Shown here one piece after another: positions 8,249 to 14,737 of a DNA stretch of 21,936 bases. The position numbers and the translations under genes were made by a program. This DNA is from Soehngenia sp035406565 (GTDB lineage: Bacteria; Bacillota; Clostridia; Tissierellales; Tissierellaceae). The notes below the pieces were generated by a model, which was not told the DNA's origin, made no database searches, and was given only the letters and a program-made list of their open reading frames with translations. The stretch covers positions 1 through 21,936 of the forward strand of contig DAONLG010000015.1 in NCBI GenBank assembly GCA_035406565.1. The letters are read 5' to 3'. Every line of letters begins with the position of its first letter. The first letter of the stretch is position 1.

Positions 8249-8311
8249 GTGTCAAATCATAGTTAAATGGTGTTATATCACTCTTGTAGTTAAGAGGGGA
8301 GGGAAGGGTCT
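8249..8311 (+). promoter_or_regulatory. rpsU 5' leader with small hairpin
   Basis: The predicted untranslated leader contains CTCTT (8281-8285) and AAGAG (8292-8296) around the 6-nt loop GTAGTT, directly upstream of a purine-rich ribosome binding region GGGGAGGGAAGGG (8296-8308). Such a hairpin could influence S21 translation, but I do not recognise a described leader class. The 5-bp stem is short and may be chance. Confidence 0.35.
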
Positions 8312-8494
8312 ATGACAGAAATCAAAGTTGGTGAAAATGAATCTCTTGATAATGCTCTTAAAAGATTTAAGAGACAATGTGCTAGATCAGGCGTCATTGG
8401 AGAAGTAAGGAAAAGAGAACATTATGAAAAACCAAGTGTAAAAAGAAAGAAGAAATCTGAAGCAGCAAGAAGAAAGAAAAGTGCTAGATATTAG
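8312..8494 (+). CDS. rpsU: 30S ribosomal protein S21
   Basis: Small basic protein of the 30S subunit near the anti-Shine-Dalgarno region, involved in initiation. All 60 residues match the family: acidic-to-basic opening TEIKVGENESLDNALKRFKR, central CARSGVIGEVRKREHYEKPS, and an Arg/Lys-rich C terminus. ATG 8312 follows a purine-rich GGGAGGGAAGGG. It has its own promoter at 8214-8242, allowing expression independent of the upstream modification genes, and shares a transcript with yqeY 16 bp downstream, the usual Firmicutes arrangement. Confidence 0.98.
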   Translation: MTEIKVGENESLDNALKRFKRQCARSGVIGEVRKREHYEKPSVKRKKKSEAARRKKSARY

Positions 8495-8510
8495 TAAGAA
8501 GGTGTAAAGA

Positions 8511-8954
8511 ATGTCTCTAAAAGATAAACTTATGGATGATATGAAAAATTCCATGAAAAATAAGGACACTATCAGGAAAAACACTATTACTATGATTAGA
8601 GCTGCGATAAAACAAAAAGAAGTAGACGAAAGAAAAGATCTTAACGATGAAGAAATTTTAGACATTATTTCTAAACAATTAAAAGAAAAGAAAATGGTAA
8701 TAGAAGACTTTAAAAAAGGAAATAGAGAAGATTTAGTAGAGCTTACAGAAGCAGAAATGAAGATACTTTTGGAGTATTTGCCAGAGCAATTGTCCTATGA
8801 AGAAGTTAAAAGCATAGTTAAGGATACTATTGACAATATGGGTGAAGTTACACCAAAAGACATTGGTAGAATTATGAAAGAAGTTATGCCAAAAGTAAAA
8901 GGTAAAGCAGATGGAAGCCTAGTGAATAAAGCTGTGAAAGAGCTATTAGAATAA
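8511..8954 (+). CDS. yqeY: GatB/YqeY domain-containing protein
   Basis: Small cytosolic protein of the YqeY family, related to the tRNA-binding C-terminal domain of GatB in the amidotransferase GatCAB. Its precise function is not established; a tRNA-related role is inferred from homology. The 147-residue length equals the family norm. Visible family features are KDKLMDDMKNSMKNKD near the start, RAAIKQKEVDERK, the LLEYLPEQLS stretch and the KVKGKADGSLVNKAVKELL C terminus. The ribosome binding site AAGAAGGTG precedes ATG 8511. Its stop codon is embedded in the operon terminator. Confidence 0.94.
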   Translation: MSLKDKLMDDMKNSMKNKDTIRKNTITMIRAAIKQKEVDERKDLNDEEILDIISKQLKEKKMVIEDFKKGNREDLVELTEAEMKILLEYLPEQLSYEEVKSIVKDTIDNMGEVTPKDIGRIMKEVMPKVKGKADGSLVNKAVKELLE

Positions 8955-8978
8955 CCTGAGGAAACTCAGGTTATTTTT
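8950..8978 (+). terminator. Rho-independent terminator after yqeY
   Basis: Eleven-bp stem AATAACCTGAG (8950-8960) with CTCAGGTTATT (8965-8975), a stable GAAA tetraloop, and a T run from 8974 to 8978. The left arm contains the yqeY stop codon. It cleanly separates rpsU-yqeY from nfeD. Confidence 0.93.
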
Positions 8979-9006
8979 GTGTAAATAGTAAAATAATGGG
9001 TATGAT
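8977..9006 (+). promoter_or_regulatory. Possible weak promoter for nfeD-floA
   Basis: TATGAT at 9001-9006 matches the -10 consensus in 5 of 6 positions, but the best -35 at a usable distance is TTGTGT (8977-8982, 3 of 6, spacing 18). A promoter is needed here because a strong terminator ends at 8978. Transcription would start near 9013, about 25 nt before the nfeD start. Confidence 0.35.
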
Positions 9007-9037
9007 TAAAATAATTAGCTTCAAAGGAGGTGATTTA

Positions 9038-10330
9038 ATGAGGAAATATGCTAAAATAATTTTGGTGTTTATTTTAATGTTAATAATTACACAAACTACA
9101 TATGCTGAGAATGTTAATAGTCAGGGAAACGTTTATGTTGTGCCAATTAAGGGAGAAATCAACAACGCTACTTTTAACTTTGTCGAACATCAAATAGAAA
9201 AATTAAATAATGAGAACGCCGCAGCTATAATATTTGAAATTGATACTTATGGTGGGCTAGTGGATGCAGCAATAAAAATAAAAGATGCAATAATTGCATC
9301 AAATATACCCACAATATCTTTTGTAAATAATAAAGCTTTGTCCGCTGGAGTGCTTATAACGATAGCTTCTGATCATGTTGTAATGTCTGAATCATCTGTA
9401 ATCGGGGCTGCAGAAACCATACCTAATGACGAAAAAACTTTATCAATGTGGAGATCTGTATTGAGAGATACTGCACAATTAAGAGGAATTGATCCCATAA
9501 TAATTGAGGCCATGGCCGACAAAGATATTGAAATTCCAAATGTGATAGAAAAAGGTAAATTGTTAAGTTTAACAGCTACTGAGGCATATGATATGGGAGT
9601 TGCTGAATTGATCTCATCTGATTATGATGAGATATTAGATAATCTTGAGATTGAACACTCAGATGTAGAGATTATCGAAGAAAGCATGCAAATTCGATTT
9701 TCAAAAGCAATATCAAGTCCCATAGTCAGTGCGATTTTGCTGAGTTTAGGTTTTCTAGGCTTAGTAATTGAAATATTTACTCCGGGTTTTGGAATAGGTG
9801 CTGCAATATCATTAATTGGATTTGGCCTATATTTTGGAGGTAACATACTTGCAGGGAATTCAGGCTGGACAGAAATTATTTTATTCATAATAGGCTTAAT
9901 ATTATTAGGAATTGAAGCTTTAGCGCCAGGTTTTGGATTGCCTGGCATATCAGGCATCATAATAATATTAATTGGTATAATTTTGGCTATGGATAATGTA
10001 GAATATGCTATTATGTCTTTGAGCATAGCAATAATAATATCGACATTTCTAGGCATTATACTTGTTAGGAAAGGATACAATAGCAAACTGTTTAAAAAAG
10101 TAATCCTAAATAATAAGTTAGTAACTGACAAAGGTTACTTAAGCAGCTCTGATAGATCTCATCTAATAGGCAAAGAGGGAAGGACAATAACGGATCATAG
10201 ACCATCAGGTTTTAGTATGATAGAAAATGAAAAAGTTGATACAATATCAGATGAAGGATTTATATCAAAAGATACAGAAGTAATTGTTAGCAAAGTAGAG
10301 GGTTCAAAAATAATTATTAGGAGGAAATGA
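9038..10330 (+). CDS. nfeD: NfeD family membrane serine protease homologue
   Basis: Full-length NfeD with three parts. A signal peptide or membrane anchor covers residues 1-23. A ClpP-like protease domain (about 30-215) has candidate catalytic Ser102 in ALSAG and Lys133 in DEKTLSMWR, by alignment with archaeal 1510-type enzymes. About four to five transmembrane segments (about 230-350) are followed by a C-terminal OB-fold (about 370-430). Family members partner with flotillin/stomatin proteins at lipid rafts, and floA follows here after a single base. Start: an in-frame ATG exists at 8996, but ATG 9038 has AAAGGAGGTGAT (9023-9034) and gives a proper signal peptide, so I use it (430 residues). 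It corresponds to Bacillus yqeZ. Confidence 0.93.
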   Translation: MRKYAKIILVFILMLIITQTTYAENVNSQGNVYVVPIKGEINNATFNFVEHQIEKLNNENAAAIIFEIDTYGGLVDAAIKIKDAIIASNIPTISFVNNKALSAGVLITIASDHVVMSESSVIGAAETIPNDEKTLSMWRSVLRDTAQLRGIDPIIIEAMADKDIEIPNVIEKGKLLSLTATEAYDMGVAELISSDYDEILDNLEIEHSDVEIIEESMQIRFSKAISSPIVSAILLSLGFLGLVIEIFTPGFGIGAAISLIGFGLYFGGNILAGNSGWTEIILFIIGLILLGIEALAPGFGLPGISGIIIILIGIILAMDNVEYAIMSLSIAIIISTFLGIILVRKGYNSKLFKKVILNNKLVTDKGYLSSSDRSHLIGKEGRTITDHRPSGFSMIENEKVDTISDEGFISKDTEVIVSKVEGSKIIIRRK

Positions 10331-10331
10331 A

Positions 10332-11312
10332 ATGATAGGAACGATATTATTAGCTGTTGTTATAATAATTTTACTTATTTTGTTTTTTACGTTTGTACCT
10401 GTGGGGTTATGGATAACAGCTTTTTTCTCAGGAGTTAAAGTTAAGATATCAACCTTAATCGGTATGAGGCTAAGAAGGGTTGTTCCTAATAGGATCGTAA
10501 ACCCAATGATAAAAGCTACTAAAGGTGGATTGAATATAGATATAGATGAGTTAGAAGCTCATTATTTAGCAGGTGGAAATGTAAATACATTAGTCGATGC
10601 TTTAATAGCAGCCCAAAGAGCAAATATACCACTAGATTTTGAAAGGGCTGCAGCAATTGACTTAGCTGGTAGAAATGTTTTGGAAGCTGTTCAAGTAAGT
10701 GTTAATCCAAAAGTTATAGAAACCCCTAAAATTGCCGCAGTTGCTAAAGATGGCATTGAAGTAATAGTTATAGCTAGAGTTACAGTGAGAGCCAATATTG
10801 AAAGATTGGTTGGTGGAGCTGGTGAGGAAACGATAATAGCCAGAGTTGGAGAGGGCATTGTAACAACAGTTGGTAGTTCAGATACTCATAAAGCGGTGCT
10901 CGAAAATCCAGATAGTATATCTTACACAGTTCTTCAAAAAGGTTTAGATGCAGGAACAGCTTATGAGATACTTTCTATTGATATAGCAGATGTTGATGTA
11001 GGGAGAAATATTGGAGCAAAACTTCAAATGGATCAAGCTGAAGCAGATAAAAAGATTGCACAAGCTAAAGCAGAAGAAAGAAGAGCGATGGCAGTAGCTA
11101 GAGAGCAAGAAATGAAAGCAGAAGTGCAAGCTATGAATGCAAAATTAGTTGAAGCGGAAGCACAAGTTCCTTTAGCAATAGCTCAAGCATTAAGAGAAGG
11201 CAATCTAGGAGTAATGGATTATTATAATATGAAAAACTTATTAGCTGATACTGATATGAGATCTTCTATTTCTAAACTAACAGGAGAAAATGAACCTAAG
11301 AAAGATAAATAG
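10332..11312 (+). CDS. floA: Flotillin-like protein FloA
   Basis: Membrane scaffold of functional microdomains. Residues about 3-30 form the hydrophobic membrane insertion, followed by the SPFH/PHB-like domain with highly conserved stretches RRVVPNRIVNPMIKATK, LEAHYLAGGNVNTLVDALI and AVAKDGIEVIVIARVTVRAN. An alanine/glutamate-rich coiled coil follows (about 235-285). Length is 326 residues, matching Bacillus YqfA (about 331). The nfeD stop TGA at 10328-10330 is followed by one base and then ATG 10332, with AGGAGGAA inside the nfeD end as ribosome binding site. NfeD-FloA pairing is conserved in Firmicutes. Confidence 0.96.
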   Translation: MIGTILLAVVIIILLILFFTFVPVGLWITAFFSGVKVKISTLIGMRLRRVVPNRIVNPMIKATKGGLNIDIDELEAHYLAGGNVNTLVDALIAAQRANIPLDFERAAAIDLAGRNVLEAVQVSVNPKVIETPKIAAVAKDGIEVIVIARVTVRANIERLVGGAGEETIIARVGEGIVTTVGSSDTHKAVLENPDSISYTVLQKGLDAGTAYEILSIDIADVDVGRNIGAKLQMDQAEADKKIAQAKAEERRAMAVAREQEMKAEVQAMNAKLVEAEAQVPLAIAQALREGNLGVMDYYNMKNLLADTDMRSSISKLTGENEPKKDK

Positions 11313-11323
11313 GAAGTGATGAT

Positions 11324-11770
11324 TTGAACCCTTTAATTGAATTAATTATCGTAATTGTAATTTTTGTGTTGAGTAAGAGCTTATCTGAAAAGAGCAAAAT
11401 AGAAGGCAAGAAGAAGATAGAAACTTGGAAACTAGATAACAAAAATTTCGAGAAAGAAAAAAAAGAAGTACTAATTAACCAAAATGAAACTAAGACTCCT
11501 ATTTATAAGTCAAAAATGAGTTATGAAAATAAAACTGAGTATGATGAGTCTGAGGATTCCTTAGAAAAGAAATTAGTTGAATGGGAAAGCGAACTTTATG
11601 CTGAAAGTGAGTTCGAAAAAGATGCCTATGAGAAAGATATTTTTAATTATGACGAAGCCAAAGCCTCAAAAATTTATTCTGAATTAGAAAAAGATATATT
11701 AAAGGGAGTTATTTTTTCTGAAATAATAAGTAAGCCAAAATCAAAAAAGAACAATAAGAGCTTCATATGA
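11324..11770 (+). CDS. Uncharacterised membrane-anchored acidic protein
   Basis: I do not recognise this 148-residue protein. Residues 3-17 (PLIELIIVIVIFVLS) make one N-terminal transmembrane anchor. The remainder is highly charged and low-complexity: a Lys-rich start (19-50), an acidic middle (about 70-120) probably helical or disordered, and a basic tail PKSKKNNK. A short hydrophobic patch KGVIFSEIISKPKS near the C terminus is the only part that looks like a conserved motif. Start is TTG 11324 with AGGAAGTGAT (11311-11320). It follows floA by 11 bp, in the place where Bacillus has yqfB-yqfC-yqfD, so a link to FloA/NfeD membranes is possible. It ends in the middle of a 38-nt palindrome. Confidence 0.75.
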   Translation: MNPLIELIIVIVIFVLSKSLSEKSKIEGKKKIETWKLDNKNFEKEKKEVLINQNETKTPIYKSKMSYENKTEYDESEDSLEKKLVEWESELYAESEFEKDAYEKDIFNYDEAKASKIYSELEKDILKGVIFSEIISKPKSKKNNKSFI

Positions 11771-11785
11771 AGCTCTTATTGTTCT
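11748..11785 (+). terminator. 38-nt perfect palindrome, probable terminator of nfeD-floA operon
   Basis: Positions 11748-11766 are exactly complementary to 11767-11785, centred on CATATG, giving a very strong hairpin. The TGA stop at 11768-11770 lies at the tip, so the last codons of the preceding gene form one arm. On the plus strand the tail TTATTGTTCTATATT is U-rich but not a pure run. Read on the minus strand the hairpin is followed by five T, so it could act in both directions. Confidence 0.75.
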
Positions 11786-11801
11786 ATATTCCAAAATAGA
11801 A

Positions 11802-11830
11802 TAGAAAACAGCTAATTAATGTGCTATTAT
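11802..11830 (+). promoter_or_regulatory. Extended -10 promoter for the phoH-recO operon
   Basis: TAGAAA at 11802-11807, a 17-bp spacer, and TATTAT at 11825-11830 preceded by TG plus one base at 11822-11824 (extended -10). The same -35 variant is used at prmA. Transcription would start near 11837. The in-frame ATG at 11829 lies inside the -10 box and so cannot be the phoH start from this promoter. Confidence 0.75.
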
Positions 11831-11864
11831 GATTATATACACAGAATATATAGGAGGTAAAATA

Positions 11865-12833
11865 TTGTCAAGTAATAAAGAAACCCTAAGAATTACAGTG
11901 GAAGATGGAAATATTATAAAGAACTTGTTTGGCAATTTAGATGAAAACATTGAGCTAGTGCAAAATAAGCTAGACGTTAACATTTATTTATTAAACGATG
12001 AAATAGTAATAGAAGGAGATAAAGAAAATACCATATTAGCTTATAATCTGATAAATTCTCTGATTGACTTAATAAAAAAACAAAAATTTCTCTCTTATCA
12101 AGACATTGTTTATTCTATTAACATAATAAAAAGCACAAATAATTCTAAAAATTTAGATATAATGAACGATGTCATAACTATTAGTTCCCAAGGTAAAAGC
12201 ATTATGCCAAAAACCATAGGACAAAAAAGGTATGTAGATGCTTTAAGAAAAAATGACATTGTATTTGGAATAGGCCCAGCTGGAACAGGCAAAACCTATT
12301 TGGCAATGGCGATGGCTGTTCAAGCATTTAAAAACAAAGAAGTTAATAGGATTATACTTACAAGACCTGCTGTTGAAGCAGGAGAAAGTCTAGGATTTTT
12401 GCCTGGAGACTTACAAGAAAAAGTTGATCCATATTTAAGGCCAATATATGATGCACTATTTGACATTTTAGGTTCGGAAAATTTCTTTAGACTTTTTGAA
12501 AAAGGTTTAATTGAAGTTGCACCTTTAGCTTATATGAGAGGCAGAACCTTAAATTCTTCTTATGTCATATTAGATGAAGCGCAAAATACGACAAATGAGC
12601 AAATGAAAATGTTTTTAACTCGCCTTGGATTTGGATCAAAAGCCATTATAACGGGAGATGTGACTCAAATAGATTTGGTTAAAGGGAAACAGTCTGGCTT
12701 AGTTACTGTATCTAATATACTAAAGGGAATTTCTGGAATAGAATTCATAAATTTAACTAGTGCTGATATCGTAAGACATCCATTAGTACAAAAAATAATT
12801 GAAGCATATGAGAAAGTGGATAATCAAAAATAA
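11865..12833 (+). CDS. phoH: PhoH family ATPase
   Basis: PhoH-like P-loop ATPase of the cytosol, homologous to Bacillus PhoH. It is often encoded next to YbeY, as here, and suggested to act in RNA metabolism; the physiological role is not settled. Residues 1-100 form the N-terminal KH-like region; the ATPase domain carries Walker A GPAGTGKT (137-144), DLQEKVDPYLRPIYDAL and Walker B VILDEAQNTT. Length is 322 residues from TTG 11865, which has AGGAGG (11852-11857) at 7-nt spacing. The upstream in-frame ATG 11829 overlaps the promoter -10 and has no ribosome binding site. It is first in a seven-gene operon. Confidence 0.95.
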   Translation: MSSNKETLRITVEDGNIIKNLFGNLDENIELVQNKLDVNIYLLNDEIVIEGDKENTILAYNLINSLIDLIKKQKFLSYQDIVYSINIIKSTNNSKNLDIMNDVITISSQGKSIMPKTIGQKRYVDALRKNDIVFGIGPAGTGKTYLAMAMAVQAFKNKEVNRIILTRPAVEAGESLGFLPGDLQEKVDPYLRPIYDALFDILGSENFFRLFEKGLIEVAPLAYMRGRTLNSSYVILDEAQNTTNEQMKMFLTRLGFGSKAIITGDVTQIDLVKGKQSGLVTVSNILKGISGIEFINLTSADIVRHPLVQKIIEAYEKVDNQK

Positions 12834-12844
12834 AGGTAGATCAT

Positions 12845-14269
12845 ATGAATAGAAAAAAATTTAAATCAAATGTACTGATAAATTATATATACAACAATAA
12901 ATTAAATGTGGTATTTATACTTCTATTTTTAATTTCAATGATTGGGCTTGCGATGAGATATCATAGTGTTCAAACAATTAACGAATTAAATAATATTTTT
13001 AATAATAGCATCATAAATAAAACAGGTGTAAGTTTATTGATTTTGATTTTAACATTGGTATTCATATATTATTTATACAATTATGCAAGAGAAATTATTT
13101 TAAAGAAAAATAATCTAGCATTGTTATTTATTATTATTAGTGTAAACATAATCACTAGTTTCTTTTTTAGAGACTATATTATGTTTGTTGTGACTTTGTC
13201 ATTTGGCACAATTTTAATATCTCAGCTGCTAGATTATAAAATTGCTATAATTTCAAACTGCTTTATGTATTTAGTATTAGCTGTTTTACTACATGAAAAT
13301 ACTGTAAATTTAATAATATCAATAATTAGTATCAGCACTGCAATATTGATAATAAGAGAAACAGTTCAACGTAACAAAATAATTTTATGTGGGATTCAAA
13401 TTGGGGTATTTAGCGTAATTTTGTATACATTGTTTATATTAGCTGGATATTATAGTAAATTAGGCTATAGAATCGCCGTTATTGAGTTATTTCTTGGAGG
13501 ATTGGTTTCTTCGATAATCGCCCTAGGTACTTTACCAATGTGGGAAAAATTCTTTGGGATTTTAACTTCATTTAGATTGATAGAACTCTCAAATCCTAAT
13601 CAGCCACTGCTGAAGAGACTTGCTTTAGAAGCACCGGGAACTTATCAACATAGTATTTTAGTAGGTAATCTCTCAGAAGCAGCATGTGAAGCAATTGGAG
13701 CTAATTCACTACTTGCAAGAGTTGGGTCGTATTATCATGATGTTGGGAAAATTAAAAGGCCATTAATGTTTAAAGAAAATCAATTTGGAATTGAAAATCC
13801 TCATGATAAGCTTGATGTACTGCAGAGTTTAGATATTATCATATCTCATAGGGAGGACGGTATATATTTAGCTCATGAATATAAATTACCTAATGAATTG
13901 ATCGACTTTATAGATCAACATCATGGCACAACTTTAGTGGCATATTTTTACAATAAAGCAAAAGAACAAAATCTAGCTCTACCCCAAGATAGATTTAGAT
14001 ACAAGGGGAAGAGACCTCAGACAAAAGAAACTGCAATTGTAATGCTTGCTGACTCTTCTGAAGCAGCTGTTAGGAGCTTAAATGAATTAAATGAAGTAAA
14101 AATCACCGAAACAATTAAAAACATTGTGAAATCAAAGCTAGAGGATGAGCAATTGAGCGAATCTCACCTTACAGTTAGTGATTTGTTTAAAATAGAAGAA
14201 GTTTTTATTAATTACTTTAAAGGGGTCTATCATCAAAGGATACAGTATCAAACGACATTGGAGGGATAG
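12845..14269 (+). CDS. Short PgpH/YqfF-like HD-domain membrane phosphodiesterase
   Basis: Membrane protein of the 7TMR-HD family, whose characterised member PgpH hydrolyses cyclic di-AMP. Hydrophobic segments appear at about 22-38, 62-80, 91-108, 110-128, 131-149, 153-170, 177-201 and 210-232. The cytosolic HD domain follows with all metal ligands: H269 (TYQHS), H298-D299 (YYHDVGK), H335, H359-H360 and D403. The protein is 474 residues, against about 700 for typical YqfF: the large extracellular 7TMR-HDED domain between the first and second membrane segments is replaced by about 23 residues (39-61). No frameshift remnant fits in the 11 bp after phoH. c-di-AMP activity is inferred from intact catalytic residues. 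Confidence 0.9.
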   Translation: MNRKKFKSNVLINYIYNNKLNVVFILLFLISMIGLAMRYHSVQTINELNNIFNNSIINKTGVSLLILILTLVFIYYLYNYAREIILKKNNLALLFIIISVNIITSFFFRDYIMFVVTLSFGTILISQLLDYKIAIISNCFMYLVLAVLLHENTVNLIISIISISTAILIIRETVQRNKIILCGIQIGVFSVILYTLFILAGYYSKLGYRIAVIELFLGGLVSSIIALGTLPMWEKFFGILTSFRLIELSNPNQPLLKRLALEAPGTYQHSILVGNLSEAACEAIGANSLLARVGSYYHDVGKIKRPLMFKENQFGIENPHDKLDVLQSLDIIISHREDGIYLAHEYKLPNELIDFIDQHHGTTLVAYFYNKAKEQNLALPQDRFRYKGKRPQTKETAIVMLADSSEAAVRSLNELNEVKITETIKNIVKSKLEDEQLSESHLTVSDLFKIEEVFINYFKGVYHQRIQYQTTLEG

Positions 14270-14271
14270 CT

Positions 14272-14724
14272 ATGAGAGTCTTAATAGACAATAGACAATT
14301 AAAAATAAATATTGACGACAAAATTGAATCTGCAATTAATGAAAGTATTAAAGCGTGTCTTCAAGTAGAAAACAGAGATTTAAATTATGAAGTGAGCGTC
14401 TCATTTGTAGATAATGATGAGATAAAACAGTTAAATAAAGAGTATAGAAATGTAGATAAACCAACTGATGTGCTTTCATTTCCTTTAGATGATTACGATT
14501 TCAATACTGAGCATTATATATTAGGTGATATAATTATTTCAACTGACAAAGTTATCGAACAAGCTACAGAATTTGGGCATAGCATTTTAAGAGAGATCAT
14601 TTATCTTACTGTTCATAGTATGTTTCACTTATTAGGATATGACCATATGAATGATGATGATAAAAAAATAATGAGAGAAAAAGAAAAAATTGCGCTTAAA
14701 GAAATAGGAGTATTTAGAACTTGA
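14272..14724 (+). CDS. ybeY: Endoribonuclease YbeY (rRNA maturation factor)
   Basis: Zinc-dependent single-strand endoribonuclease acting in 16S rRNA 3'-end maturation and ribosome quality control. The metal site HSMFHLLGYDH supplies H115, H119 and H125; the consensus second residue is usually Gly (HG), here Ser. The family region EYRNVDKPTDVLSFPL is at about 57-72 and LGDIIIS at 84-90. Length is 150 residues, as usual. ATG 14272 starts two bases after the stop of the HD protein, with GGAGGG (14260-14265) as ribosome binding site. The phoH-yqfF-ybeY-dgkA-cdd-era order is standard for Firmicutes. Confidence 0.97.
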   Translation: MRVLIDNRQLKINIDDKIESAINESIKACLQVENRDLNYEVSVSFVDNDEIKQLNKEYRNVDKPTDVLSFPLDDYDFNTEHYILGDIIISTDKVIEQATEFGHSILREIIYLTVHSMFHLLGYDHMNDDDKKIMREKEKIALKEIGVFRT

Positions 14725-14737
14725 GAAGGTGATTAGT

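Noticed and set aside
9622..10131. Antisense open frame of 169 codons inside nfeD
   Set aside because: It lies wholly opposite a well-supported conserved gene, has low-complexity Ile/Met/Pro/Asn-rich content typical of a reverse-frame shadow, and I see no ribosome binding site or promoter for it.
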